Source: Gp13-AA77 sp035516075
GTDB taxonomy: Bacteria; Acidobacteriota; Terriglobia; UBA7540
DNA length: 34,790 bases
NCBI GenBank assembly: GCA_035516075.1
Contig: DATJAQ010000239.1
Location: 1-34,790, forward strand
Reading direction: 5' to 3'
Positions 1 through 7,790 of the stretch are shown one piece after another (within the stretch, counting starts at the first letter, position 1; each line of letters begins with the position of its first letter). A program made the position numbers and the translations under genes. The notes beneath the pieces were generated by a model. That model saw only the letters and a list, made by a program, of their open reading frames with translations, searched no databases and was not told where the DNA came from.

Positions 1-2
1 CC

Positions 3-554
3 CTCGAGGGCGAGCACGTGTCCTTAGCGGCCCTGGCTCCGGACGTGCCTGTCATCACCTTTGGCGGACTTTCGAAGGCTTATCTGGCACCCGGCTGGCG
101 GGTGGGGTGGTCGATCGTCAGCGGCGACGGGGCCGCGCTCGGCCCCTACGTTGAAGGCATTCACAAGCTGTTGCGCAGCCGGCTGAGCGCCAATCATCCG
201 GAGCAGTACGCCATCAAGCCGGCGCTCGAAGGCCCGCAGGATCACCTGCCCGAGGTGTTGGGCAAGCTGCGGGCCCGGCGCGATCTCACGGTCGAGTTTG
301 CCAACTCCACTCCGCGGCTGAGCTGCGTGCGGCCGCAAGGCGCGTTCTACGCCTTTCCGCGCATCGAGATCCCCGACAAGGACGAGGAGTTTGTACGGGG
401 CCTGCTGCGCGAAAAGCATGTTCTTCTGGTGCACGGCAGCGGCTTCGGCCAGGCGCCCGGCACCAGGCACTTCCGGATTGTGTTCCTGCCCGACGAGCCC
501 ACCCTCCGGCGGGCGTACCGGGCGATTGCGGAATACCTGCGCGAGCACTACTAG
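3..554 (+). CDS. Class I/II PLP-dependent aminotransferase, C-terminal part (5' end outside window)
   Basis: The reading frame is open from base 3 and runs in from outside the window; the GTG at 18 is internal. The visible 183 residues start just before the PLP-lysine motif (GGLSKAYLAPGWRVGW, lysine of SKAY forming the Schiff base) and include the C-terminal small domain with GAFYAFP and HFRIVFLP. The HFRIVFLP arginine is the expected substrate-carboxylate ligand of fold-type I aminotransferases. The sequence most resembles the AlaA/aspartate aminotransferase group, which moves amino groups between amino acids and 2-oxo acids in the cytoplasm. Substrate specificity cannot be read from this fragment. 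The gene ends 30 bp before a copy of the dispersed repeat. Confidence 0.88.
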   Translation, partial: LEGEHVSLAALAPDVPVITFGGLSKAYLAPGWRVGWSIVSGDGAALGPYVEGIHKLLRSRLSANHPEQYAIKPALEGPQDHLPEVLGKLRARRDLTVEFANSTPRLSCVRPQGAFYAFPRIEIPDKDEEFVRGLLREKHVLLVHGSGFGQAPGTRHFRIVFLPDEPTLRRAYRAIAEYLREHY

Positions 555-584
555 GCCGCGCGGAGCGACGGCCGGGAAGAGTGC

Positions 585-623
585 CGAAATCGCGGAACGA
601 AGCCACTATGTGCTTTAGAATCA
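585..623 (+). repeat. Dispersed about 40-bp repeat, copy 1
   Basis: This 39-bp stretch matches, nearly base for base, four minus-strand copies at 22022-22455. Its core reads CGGAACGAAGCCACTATG followed by TGCTTTAGAATCA. The segment AAGCACATAGTGGCTT (complement strand) can fold into a small hairpin with one bulged G. The copy lies just upstream of the zinc-ribbon gene at 652 and points the same way. The ATG at 608 inside the repeat opens a 15-codon frame. Confidence 0.9.
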
Positions 624-655
624 ACAAATCGATTTTCGTGGAGCCCCGATCTTGA
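608..655 (+). other. Possible repeat-encoded 15-residue leader peptide overlapping the next start
   Basis: The ATG at 608 lies inside the repeat and begins Met-Cys-Phe-Arg-Ile-Asn. The frame closes with TGA at 653-655, which overlaps the TTG start at 652 of the zinc-ribbon gene as TTGA. This arrangement would allow translational coupling. There is no good Shine-Dalgarno before the ATG, so translation is conjectural. Confidence 0.25.
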
Positions 656-819
656 GCGGCCAGAAGTCCCGAGCCGAGCCAATTCCGCCCCAGGAGGGCG
701 TCGCGGTTGAGTTCGCTGCCCAGTTCTGTCCGGTCTGCTCGAGGCGGCTGGAGTCGTGGCGCTGCGAGATGGTATGCCCGCGCTGCGGGTATTTCATGTC
801 GTGCTCCCAATTTGAGTGA
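652..819 (+). CDS. Small zinc-ribbon protein (55 aa)
   Basis: The frame encodes 55 residues with two Cys pairs, CPVC near residue 29 and CPRCGYFMSC near residue 45, plus an intervening Cys in WRC. This is a typical treble-clef or zinc-ribbon metal site. The chosen start is TTG at 652, preceded by GTGGAG at 638-643; an in-frame TAG at 616 rules out earlier starts beyond 619. The C-terminus ends SCSQFE. Such very short CPxC...CPxCG proteins recur in acidobacterial genomes without known function. It stops 43 bp before the YecA-family gene and may be cotranscribed with it. A role in nucleic-acid or protein binding is only inferred. Confidence 0.7.
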   Translation: MSGQKSRAEPIPPQEGVAVEFAAQFCPVCSRRLESWRCEMVCPRCGYFMSCSQFE

Positions 820-862
820 CCCGGTCTCGGCCGCGGAGGATGAGCCTCTTGGGCCCGCTCCC

Positions 863-1525
863 ATGCTGAACCCGATCGACGTTCATGAACCGCTCAGCGA
901 CTCTGAGCTCGACGACCTCGATGACTTTCTCTCGTCCGACTCCATGCCGGACGATTGCATGGACCTGTATACGCTCCACGGCTTCCTGACGGCCCTGGCC
1001 GTTGGGCCGGATCTGGTGACGCCCACCGAGTGGCTCTCGGTGATGTGGTGCTGCGACGAGGGCCCGGAGTTCGACTCGTTCGACGAGGCCCAGTACATCG
1101 TCGGGCTCGTCATGCGTTTGCACAACAGCGTTGTGCGAACCCTTGAGGATTCGCCCAAGGACTTCGTTCCCATCATCGATTCCGAAGAGTTGGCCGACGG
1201 CGAAGTCCGATGGCATCCTGAGGACTGGTGTAAGGGTTTCATCCTGGGCACGTACGTCAGACACAAGGAGTGGGCGACGATCGTGGACGACGAGGAGCAT
1301 TCAATATTCATGGCTCCAATCTTCGCCTTCCTCGACGATGGCGGGCTTGAGGCGGCGCTGACGGAGGATGGGCACGGCAAGCTGACCCGCAGCGACCTGG
1401 TGGGGCTGATCGGTCCGTCGGTGGTGGAACTTAAGGAGTATTGGCGGTCGCGAAGCAAGCCGAACGGCTCCGGTCTCGCCCCAGGTCACGGTTCCTCTTC
1501 CCCGGGCAAGCCGGGGCTGCAATGA
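863..1525 (+). CDS. YecA/UPF0149 family protein
   Basis: The product is an acidic protein of 220 residues. Its N-terminal half contains the family signature: LSDSELDDLDDFL, then MDLYTLHGFLTALAVGPDLVTPTEWL, typical of UPF0149/YecA proteins (YgfB-like helical fold). A second conserved block, WCKGFILGTYVR, lies near residue 125. The C-terminal SEC-C zinc motif found in many YecA proteins is missing; the tail is instead Ser/Gly/Pro-rich. The start at 863 was chosen because the frame upstream overlaps the zinc-ribbon gene and has no family homology. No strong Shine-Dalgarno is visible. Function is unknown; some relatives act as metal-binding or anti-regulator proteins. Confidence 0.75.
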   Translation: MLNPIDVHEPLSDSELDDLDDFLSSDSMPDDCMDLYTLHGFLTALAVGPDLVTPTEWLSVMWCCDEGPEFDSFDEAQYIVGLVMRLHNSVVRTLEDSPKDFVPIIDSEELADGEVRWHPEDWCKGFILGTYVRHKEWATIVDDEEHSIFMAPIFAFLDDGGLEAALTEDGHGKLTRSDLVGLIGPSVVELKEYWRSRSKPNGSGLAPGHGSSSPGKPGLQ

Positions 1526-1604
1526 GCCTTGCTCTTGCGCCAGCGGCCAGCGCTACCCAACGTGGCCAAAGTCCGGCCGCCCCGGAATTTTGCACGCCAG
1601 GTAG

Positions 1605-1634
1605 TTGACAAACGGAGCCCCCTGCGGTTGTAAT
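1605..1634 (+). promoter_or_regulatory. Sigma-70 type promoter of the ribosomal-protein operon
   Basis: A perfect -35 box TTGACA (1605-1610) is followed after 18 bp by TGTAAT (1629-1634). Transcription would start near 1641, shortly before rplM. The region contains no other gene. Confidence 0.65.
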
Positions 1635-1660
1635 AGAAACTCCAAGTGATTCTGACGGAG

Positions 1661-2101
1661 ATGACTGTGGGTACGTATCTTCAAAAGGCCCGCCGAGGTG
1701 GCGTGCGCTGGACATTGATTGACGCGGAGGGCGCGGTGCTGGGCCGTCTGGCGGCGCGCGCGTCCCTGATGCTGACCGGAAAAAACTCGCCGGACTTCAC
1801 ACCGCACGCGGACCATCGCGAGGGCGTGATCGTGATTAATGCGGAAAAGGTTCGTCTTACGGGAAAGAAGTGGGACGACAAGTTTTACCGCCATCACACC
1901 GGATATCCGGGCGGGCTTAAAGAGGTTTCGGCGCGGCGGGTTCTGGAAATGCATCCGGAGCGGATCGTCCATGACGCCATCGTCGGGATGCTGCCGAAGA
2001 GCCGCCTGGGCGATCGCATCGCCACGCGGCTCAAAGTCTACGTGGGGTCTGCGCACCCGCACGCGGCGCAGCGCCCGGCTACACTCGCCCCGGGCCGGTA
2101 G
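1661..2101 (+). CDS. rplM: 50S ribosomal protein L13
   Basis: The 146-residue product matches bacterial uL13 over its full length: GAVLGRLAARASLMLTGK near the N-terminus, then DFTPHADHREGVIVINAEK, YRHHTGYPGGLKE, GMLPKSRLGDRI and the C-terminal HPHAAQRP. It binds 23S rRNA early in 50S assembly. ATG 1661 is used here, but GTG 1667 has a better-spaced Shine-Dalgarno (ACGGAG at 1655-1660), and a GTG at 1646 is also in frame. It is the first gene of the rplM-rpsI-rpsB-tsf-pyrH-frr run, 43 bp before rpsI. Confidence 0.96.
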   Translation: MTVGTYLQKARRGGVRWTLIDAEGAVLGRLAARASLMLTGKNSPDFTPHADHREGVIVINAEKVRLTGKKWDDKFYRHHTGYPGGLKEVSARRVLEMHPERIVHDAIVGMLPKSRLGDRIATRLKVYVGSAHPHAAQRPATLAPGR

Positions 2102-2144
2102 CCCGATCAGAATCCCTTACTTATTTTGGAACGAAGGAGTTCGT

Positions 2145-2540
2145 GTGACGGAGAGCGTTCAATATCGGGCCACGGGCAGGCGCAAGACCTCCGTGGCGCG
2201 CGTGATCTTGAGGCCGGGCACGGGCAAGCTGACCATAAATCGCCGGCCCTTCGAGGGTTATTTCCCGTCCGAGGCCATGAGGGCCGAATTGAAGCAGCCG
2301 TTCGCGGCCACCGAGACCGAAGGCCAGTTTGACGTCTTCGTCGCGGCCCACGGCGGTGGTGTTCACGGACAGGCAGGCGCGGCGCGCCACGGCATCGCCC
2401 GGGCGCTGTTGGTGTTCAACCCGGAGCTTCGGCCGAAGCTTCGCCAGGGCGGCTTCCTCACCCGCGATCCACGCGCCAAGGAGCGCAAGAAGTACGGCCA
2501 GAAGGGCGCGCGCAAGCGGTTCCAGTTCTCGAAGCGGTAG
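2145..2540 (+). CDS. rpsI: 30S ribosomal protein S9
   Basis: The 131-residue product is a full-length uS9. It begins with the RATGRRKTSVARV block, has the GGGVHGQAGAARHGIARAL motif in the middle and ends with the basic tail KKYGQKGARKRFQFSKR, whose terminal arginine reaches the P-site tRNA in the ribosome. GTG 2145 is the start, with AAGGAG at 2134-2139; a GTG two bases earlier runs straight into a stop. Pairing rplM-rpsI is the standard bacterial order. Confidence 0.97.
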   Translation: MTESVQYRATGRRKTSVARVILRPGTGKLTINRRPFEGYFPSEAMRAELKQPFAATETEGQFDVFVAAHGGGVHGQAGAARHGIARALLVFNPELRPKLRQGGFLTRDPRAKERKKYGQKGARKRFQFSKR

Positions 2541-2543
2541 TAG

Positions 2544-2648
2544 CAGGTGGCAGGTGCCAGGTGCTAGGGTCGCGATTGGAACGGAATGTGGCAAGCACGC
2601 GATACGGCCACAGGCACCTAACACCTCATACCTGACACCTGGCACCTA
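2544..2648. repeat. Degenerate short-word inverted repeat between rpsI and rpsB
   Basis: The left side (2544-2569) and right side (2611-2648) are built from variants of the word CAGGTGYC. They contain a perfect 12-bp inverted pair, AGGTGCCAGGTG at 2552-2563 and CACCTGGCACCT at 2636-2647, separated by 72 bp. In RNA this would form a long imperfect hairpin just before the rpsB ribosome-binding site. It may modulate rpsB expression or be a neutral intergenic element. Confidence 0.75.
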
Positions 2649-2670
2649 AGACGTACGACTTGGAGGAATT

Positions 2671-3627
2671 TTGGCGAGCATCACCATGAAGGAGTTTCTG
2701 GAGGCCGGGGTTCATTTCGGCCACCAGACCCGGCGCTGGAACCCGAAAATGAAGGAGTACATTTACGGGGAGCGCAACGGGATTTACATCATCGACCTGC
2801 AAAAGACACTCAAGCTCTTCAAAGACGCGGCCAAGTTCGTATCGGACCTGGCGCAAGAGGGCCGGTCGCTGCTGTTTGTCGGCACCAAACGCCAGGCGCA
2901 GGAGGCGATCGCCGAGGAGGCCACGCGCTGCGGAATGTTCTACGTCAACCATCGCTGGCTGGGCGGGCTGCTGACCAATAACGCTACCATCCAGAAGTCG
3001 ATCCAGCGGCTCAAAGAGCTGGAGGAAATGGGCCGCGACGGCCGCTACGAGCTATTGCCCAAGAAAGAGGTTTTGAAGCTCGAACGCGTGCGCGAGCAAC
3101 TGAACCGGAACCTTGCAGGGATCAAGGATATGCCGGGGCTGCCGGACGCGCTCTTCGTGGTGGATTCGAACAAGGAGCGCATCGCGGTGATGGAGGCCGA
3201 GAAGCTTGGCATCCCGGTGGTCGGCATCGTGGACACGAACTGCGATCCCGACTACGTGGACTACGTGATCCCGGGGAACGACGACGCGTTGCGGTCCATC
3301 CGGCTGTTCACCTCGCGCATTGCGGACGCCGCGCTGGAAGGGAAGCAGGCGGCCAGCGAGCGGCAGTTGGAGCAGGAAAAGATTGCCGCCGAACAGCGCG
3401 CCGAGGAACTGGAGCGCGAGCGCGAGTCGCTGGCCCTGCAACTGGACGATGGCGCGGGGGGCGCAATGGTGCCCGAGGAACTGCCCGTTGAGTTTGACTA
3501 CGCCGAAGGTGCGGAACCGGCGCTACTCGTGGCTGACGAAGCTAGCGACAGCCGGCGGCCGGGCGGCCATGCCCGTCGCCGCCCGAGCGGCGGCAGCAGC
3601 GGCAAACCCCCTCGCCGCAGGGAGTGA
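2671..3627 (+). CDS. rpsB: 30S ribosomal protein S2 with extended C-terminus
   Basis: Residues 1-225 are a complete uS2: ITMKEFLEAGVHFGHQTRRWNPKM, then FVGTKRQAQEAI, NHRWLGGLLTN, PDALFVVDSNKE and GIVDTNCDPDYVDYVIPGNDDA. The protein is 318 residues, about 70-80 longer than usual. The extra part is a charged Glu/Arg-rich segment, probably helical, then an acidic stretch and a basic tail RRRPSGGSSGKPPRRRE. The start is TTG 2671, fixed by GGAGG at 2662-2666; the next ATG (2686) would remove conserved residues. S2 is added late to the 30S head and platform. Confidence 0.96.
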   Translation: MASITMKEFLEAGVHFGHQTRRWNPKMKEYIYGERNGIYIIDLQKTLKLFKDAAKFVSDLAQEGRSLLFVGTKRQAQEAIAEEATRCGMFYVNHRWLGGLLTNNATIQKSIQRLKELEEMGRDGRYELLPKKEVLKLERVREQLNRNLAGIKDMPGLPDALFVVDSNKERIAVMEAEKLGIPVVGIVDTNCDPDYVDYVIPGNDDALRSIRLFTSRIADAALEGKQAASERQLEQEKIAAEQRAEELERERESLALQLDDGAGGAMVPEELPVEFDYAEGAEPALLVADEASDSRRPGGHARRRPSGGSSGKPPRRRE

Positions 3628-3675
3628 TCCTCGGGAGAGCTGAAGGGAAGCACGGCTGGGAGTTCAACAGATCGC

Positions 3676-3721
3676 GGCAGGCCCAGGGGTAAGCAGCAGC
3701 TCACGCCAGGCCTGCCTTTTT
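3676..3721 (+). terminator. Terminator or attenuator between rpsB and tsf
   Basis: A perfect 8-bp inverted repeat, GGCAGGCC (3676-3683) and GGCCTGCC (3709-3716), is followed directly by TTTTT (3717-3721). The loop is 25 nt. It sits 25 bp before the tsf start, so it could partly terminate rpsB transcripts and set the S2 to EF-Ts ratio. Confidence 0.65.
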
Positions 3722-3745
3722 CATGTTGGGAGGAAGTAATTCGGA

Positions 3746-4366
3746 ATGAGTGTCAAGGCGGAAGACGTTAAGAGACTGCGCGAAGTGACCGGCGCGCCCA
3801 TGATGGAGTGCAAGCGCGCCCTCGAGGAGGGCAACGGGGACTTCGATCAGGCCATCATCATTCTGCGGAAGCGGGGGCAGGCCACCGCGGCCAAGAAAGC
3901 GGGCCGCAGCGCCACCCAGGGCCTGGTAGGGTCGTACGTCCACCCCGGCGCGCAGATTGCGGTCATCGTGGAAGTCAATTGCGAGAGCGACTTCGTGGCG
4001 CGCACGGAGGATTTCCAGCACCTCGTGCACGATCTGGCGATGCAGATTTGCGCCACCGACCCGCGCTTTGTTCGCAAGGAGGACGTGCCGCCCGAGGCGC
4101 TGGAGCGCGAAAAGGAAATTCTGCGCGCCCAGGCGGCGGAATCCGGAAAGCCGGCGGCTGTGGTGGACCGGATGGTGGAGGGGCGGCTCGGCAAGTTCTA
4201 CGAGGAGAACTGCCTCTACGAGCAGCATTTCATCAAGGACCAGACGGCAAACACCACCGTCAGTGAGCTGGTCGCCGCCAAAATCGCCACGCTCGGAGAG
4301 AACATCTCGGTGCGGCGGTTCGCCCGCTTCAAGGTGGGCGATGGGCTGGCGAAGCCCGGCGAGTGA
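3746..4366 (+). CDS. tsf: Elongation factor Ts
   Basis: The product catalyses GDP release from EF-Tu. Its N-terminal UBA-like domain (residues 5-40, VKRLREVTGAPMMECKRALEE) and the core motif CESDFVARTEDF, whose Asp-Phe pair disrupts the EF-Tu Mg site, are present. The protein is 206 residues, the short form as in Thermus, versus about 283 in E. coli. The ATG at 3746 follows GGGAGGAAG at 3727-3735. It lies downstream of rpsB as usual, but with a terminator-like hairpin between them. Confidence 0.96.
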   Translation: MSVKAEDVKRLREVTGAPMMECKRALEEGNGDFDQAIIILRKRGQATAAKKAGRSATQGLVGSYVHPGAQIAVIVEVNCESDFVARTEDFQHLVHDLAMQICATDPRFVRKEDVPPEALEREKEILRAQAAESGKPAAVVDRMVEGRLGKFYEENCLYEQHFIKDQTANTTVSELVAAKIATLGENISVRRFARFKVGDGLAKPGE

Positions 4367-4527
4367 GAGCCCGGCGGCCCGGACCTTTTGCGCTGGGACG
4401 TGGGTCACCCCGCGGCAGGGAACGGCTGAGGCGCCACGCGCTCGGCGGGCGGGCCCTGGGCCATGAACGGTACTTCTGAGGGCGGCGCGGGTTCCCGCTC
4501 CCGGAGCTGCGGCGGGCATTCCCAACC

Positions 4528-5244
4528 ATGCCAGAACCGGTCTTTCATCGCATCCTGGTCAAGCTGAGCGGTGAGGCTTTGATGGGCGCCCAGGGCTTCG
4601 GCGTGGACGCCGAAGTGGCGGCGCGCATTGCGGGGGAGCTCCACGAGATCAGGGAGCTGGGCGTGGAAGTCGCGGTGGTCGTGGGGGGCGGCAATTTTAT
4701 CCGCGGGGTGGCGGCGTCGGCCAGCGGGATCGACCGCGTGGTGGGCGACCACATGGGCATGCTCGCCACCATTATCAATGCGCTTGCCCTGCAGGACGCC
4801 ATCGAGGAATGTGGCTCGCCTACCCGCGTCGTCACCGCCATTGAGATGCGAGAGATTGCGGAGCCCTTCATCCGCCGGCGCACGGTACGCCACCTGGAGA
4901 AGGGCCGGGTGGTGATCCTGGCCGGGGGCACCGGCAACCCGTACTTCTCCACCGACACCGCCGCCGCCCTGCGCGGCATGGAAATCAAAGCCGAGGTCAT
5001 CCTCAAGGCTACCAAGGTGGACGGCATCTACGACGCCGACCCGAAAAAGGTGCCGGACGCCAAGTTCTATGCCGAGGTCAGCTACCTCGAAGTGCTCTCC
5101 AAACGCCTGGGTGTGATGGACACCACGGCCATCTCGCTCTGTATGGACAACGGTCTGCCGATTATTGTGTTTAACCTGAACGTGCCCGGGAATCTCAAGC
5201 GGATCGTGCTCGGCGAGAAGGTCGGCTCACTCGTCGTGCGTTGA
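4528..5244 (+). CDS. pyrH: Uridylate (UMP) kinase
   Basis: The 238-residue product phosphorylates UMP to UDP with ATP and belongs to the hexameric amino-acid-kinase fold. Visible motifs are ILVKLSGEALMG (phosphate-binding lysine, residues 8-19), VVVGGGNFIRG, DHMGMLATIINALAL, GGTGNPYFSTDTAAALRG, VDGIYDADPKK and the C-terminal GLPIIVFNL. The ATG at 4528 has only a weak upstream G-rich stretch. A 161-bp gap separates it from tsf; no gene or clear hairpin was seen there. The tsf-pyrH-frr order is standard. Confidence 0.97.
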   Translation: MPEPVFHRILVKLSGEALMGAQGFGVDAEVAARIAGELHEIRELGVEVAVVVGGGNFIRGVAASASGIDRVVGDHMGMLATIINALALQDAIEECGSPTRVVTAIEMREIAEPFIRRRTVRHLEKGRVVILAGGTGNPYFSTDTAAALRGMEIKAEVILKATKVDGIYDADPKKVPDAKFYAEVSYLEVLSKRLGVMDTTAISLCMDNGLPIIVFNLNVPGNLKRIVLGEKVGSLVVR

Positions 5245-5290
5245 TTTCCGCCGCCGCAAACCCGGGCCGAAGGCCCTGGGAGGATGCGTC

Positions 5291-5872
5291 ATGCCCGTCA
5301 TCGAAAACCCCGCCGTCCGCGAAGACCTGAATCAAGCCAAGACCCGCATGGCCAAGGCGCTGGAAGACTGCCGCCACGAGATCGCCGGGGTGCGCACCGG
5401 GCGGGCCACGGTATCCATGCTAGATCCGATCCGGGTGGATTACTACGGCACGCCCACGCCCATCAATCAGGTCGCCACCCTTGGGATTCCCGAGCCCAGC
5501 CTGCTCACGGTGCAGCCCTGGGAAGCTACGCTGCTCACCGCGATCGAGAAAGCGATCCGCTCCTCGGATCTCGGCCTCAATCCCATGAACGACGGCAAAG
5601 TGCTCCGCATCCCGATCCCGGCGCTCAACGAAGAGCGGCGCAAAGAGCTGGTGAAGCACCTGCACAAGGTGCTCGAGAATCACCGCACCGCCATCCGCAA
5701 CATCCGCCGGGACTCGAACGACGCTATGAAGAAGCTGCTCAAAGACAAGAAGATCTCCGAGGACGACGACAAGCGCGGACTCGAAGAGATTCAAAAGCTG
5801 ACGGACGAGTTTATCGGAAAGCTCGACGCGCTGGGAAAGGGCAAGGAGCGCGAAATCCTCGAGATGAAATAG
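5291..5872 (+). CDS. frr: Ribosome recycling factor
   Basis: The 193-residue product splits post-termination ribosomes together with EF-G. It has the three-helix-bundle ends (residues 10-35 and 115-190) and the domain II signature VDYYGTPTPINQVATLGIPEP near residue 50. The long basic helix NIRRDSNDAMKKLLKDKKISEDD is typical. The ATG at 5291 has GGGAGG at 5278-5283. It closes the operon and converges with the minus-strand gene ending at 5903. Confidence 0.97.
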   Translation: MPVIENPAVREDLNQAKTRMAKALEDCRHEIAGVRTGRATVSMLDPIRVDYYGTPTPINQVATLGIPEPSLLTVQPWEATLLTAIEKAIRSSDLGLNPMNDGKVLRIPIPALNEERRKELVKHLHKVLENHRTAIRNIRRDSNDAMKKLLKDKKISEDDDKRGLEEIQKLTDEFIGKLDALGKGKEREILEMK

Positions 5873-5902
5873 CCGCCCGCGGAGCGCCTGGGCCCGGCGC
5901 CG

Positions 5903-6310
5903 CTAATGCGCCGACTGCTCCGCGGCGGCGATCTTCTGGGCGACTTGCGAGTGGGGACCGACGGGCTCGACGAACAGAATCTGGTTGGGGTTCAGGTACA
6001 TCCGGTCGGGCTCGTGGAGTTCGTGGCCGCGCCGGATAAGCACATTGTTCACCTGCTTGGTTTCGGTATTCGATTGACTAACGATATAGTAAACATCTGT
6101 CAAAACCGGGTGCGGGCTGCCATACCCGTTGAGCTTGCCGAAGTACACCGAGCCGTTGGTGAGCAGCACGGCTTGGTACGGCGTGGTAAACGTTACGTCC
6201 TGCTTTCGCAAAGTCCGGGCAATATACATGGCCGCGACCACGGTGACCATGATACCTGTCACCGTCCAGACCACCTGCACCAGACCAATCCCCCGCTGAT
6301 CCCTTGACAT
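5903..6310 (-). CDS. Hypothetical single-TM protein
   Basis: The product has 135 residues. Residues 8-30 (GLVQVVWTVTGIMVTVVAAMYIA) form one membrane anchor. The soluble part starts with YQAVLLTNGSVYFGKLNGYG and continues LTDVYYIVSQSNTETKQVNNVLIRRG and PDRMYLNPNQILFVEPV. These blocks recall a family of uncharacterised proteins, seen in Acidobacteriota and relatives, that follow an 'AVxLxNGxVYFGKL' pattern. The ATG at 6310 is preceded by GGGAGAG at good distance. It converges on frr with 30 bp between stops. No function is known; the beta-rich soluble part may fold outside the membrane. Confidence 0.7.
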   Translation of the reverse strand: MSRDQRGIGLVQVVWTVTGIMVTVVAAMYIARTLRKQDVTFTTPYQAVLLTNGSVYFGKLNGYGSPHPVLTDVYYIVSQSNTETKQVNNVLIRRGHELHEPDRMYLNPNQILFVEPVGPHSQVAQKIAAAEQSAH

Positions 6311-6418
6311 CGTCCAATCTCTCCCTCGAAAGCCCCGATGGGCAACTTCCAGTGGAATTTTCCCGAGCTACTCCAGCCTAACACTCCATGGGGTTTGTTA
6401 GCAACCCCGGCAGGCCCG

Positions 6419-6603
6419 CGTTCGGGTTTCGGGATTCGGGAAGTAAGTCTCCCTCAACGCCGACCCGCGTCTTTCCATTCGGCAATCCCCGCCTGCGCGG
6501 GGACCAATCGGCAATTGGCAATGCTTCCCCGTACTCCCGACCCCCTACTCCGCGCGCCGTTCGACTCCGGAGCCCGAACCCCGATTCCCGAACCCCGAAT
6601 CCC
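6419..6603. repeat. Short-word inverted repeat
   Basis: The left side (6419-6441) is built of TTCGGG/ATTCGGG words and the right side (6573-6603) of the complementary CCCGAA/CCCGAAT words. Between them lie CGGCAAT/ATTGGCAAT words and a perfect hairpin at 6487-6502. The composition style is the same as at 2544-2648 and 27810-27875, though the words differ. Confidence 0.6.
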
Positions 6604-6731
6604 CCACGGCATTTGCTTGGCTTTGGCCTTTTGGGGCACTTTTCTCAACAATATGATTCCATGTAACTTACTCGATTCTCATTCTTCTCACTTTAGCTTT
6701 ATGTAAATCGTACAACTCGTTGATCCTAAAT

Positions 6732-6930
6732 GACATTCAAGCTTTGGCGCGGCCTTCTGAATTTCGTATGTCATTCAGTCTGCGCCACGTTCCGGCTTTG
6801 CAGATTTTTTCGTTTTTTCCGCATTTTCCTCGCATCTTGTTCATTCCGTTCGACGTTCCCGGTTTTTGCCTCCCGCCGAACTCGCCACCATTTCCATAAG
6901 TTATACATTCTATGCCACATTCCGGCTTTG
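6732..6930 (+). repeat. Three copies of a 17-bp motif
   Basis: GCCACGTTCCGGCTTTG at 6784-6800 and GCCACATTCCGGCTTTG at 6914-6930 differ at one base. A third, weaker copy, ACATTCAAGCTTTGGCG, lies at 6733-6749. They sit in the T-rich gene-free segment. No associated gene is evident. Confidence 0.5.
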
Positions 6931-7760
6931 GCGTGAGCACCCCCGGGGGCTAGTCCGCTCCTTTTCCCCCGCCTTCGCACGGCGACGCGAGCTTAGAGAT
7001 AACGCTTGTGATTTCAACATGTCTAGCATGGTCCGGAGGTTTCAGTCGATGGCTCGCCGCAGTCGGTCGCCCTGCACGTTCATGAAGTGATCCTCCCGCG
7101 TCGGCGCCAAGTGCGCCACGCCCAAGCGCGGCTCTGCCCCGGAGCCTGAACCTTCGGCGGGAACATCTACCACCGTCGCAGCCAAAATAGTCGCCTTCTT
7201 TCGCTGCCCTCTCCAGGCATCCGTGGTCCGTCGATCAATGATCGTGGTTCGTAGATCGTGGATCTTTGCCCGTGATCCGCCAAGCCCAGACATGACCAAT
7301 GGCAACGAACTGCGATCTACTTCACATGGCAACGGATAACTGACAAAACATGTGCCTGACCGTGTTGCACACGGCGAGCAAGGTGATCGAAAAGTATGCG
7401 AACAGTCGTTTTCGCCTTCGTGTCGGCCTCATCGTACACTTTTAAGGTCGGACGAGCCGCGCAATTTTCCTTCGATTGCTCAGCCTGGCTGAAATTGACC
7501 CACTGCCCAATATCACTACGCTTCCCATTTTTGGAAGAGTGCGCTAAGTTGTGAAATTAGGTACGGCCACGTGAGCACCTTTCTTCTCTAAGTTATTGAA
7601 AAATGGTGTGGGGCGTGTGTCTGAGGGGCGGCCCGTAAGTTGTTGAAAGTTGGTTCGAGGCCGAGCGCCTTTTCGGCTGGGTTTTCAGGTCTTGACCGGC
7701 TTGCGCATAGCTCCGCCGCGCGCCGCAACCCGGGGGCGAACCTGACGCGTCCGGGGGTGT

Positions 7761-7766
7761 TATAAT
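7761..7766 (+). promoter_or_regulatory. Probable -10 box for the sigma-54 activator gene
   Basis: TATAAT at 7761-7766 lies 24 bp before the TTG start at 7791. A -35 box is poor. It suggests that the activator itself is transcribed by the housekeeping sigma factor. Confidence 0.45.
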
Positions 7767-7790
7767 GGGCGTCAAGTCTAGAGGTGTTAC

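Larger units (their letters stand above)
6311..7760. other. About 1.45-kb region without a convincing gene
   Basis: Frames here are short, low-complexity and lack recognisable motifs or ribosome-binding sites. The stretch 6640-6940 is markedly T-rich on the plus strand, with T-runs at 6805-6820. It also holds a short-word inverted repeat (6419-6603), a small hairpin CCCCGC-CTGC-GCGGGG (6487-6502), a three-copy 17-bp motif (6732-6930) and ATCGTGG-type words (7219-7265). A structured RNA or old decayed genes are both possible. Confidence 0.6.

Noticed and set aside
7042..7332. 96-codon minus-strand frame
   Set aside because: It runs through ATCGTGG-type repeat words, has no ribosome-binding site and no family resemblance; it might be a relic but cannot be supported.
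7340..7790. Sigma-54 promoter before the activator gene
   Set aside because: No TGGCAC-N5-TTGC match was seen; a sigma-70 -10 box is present instead.
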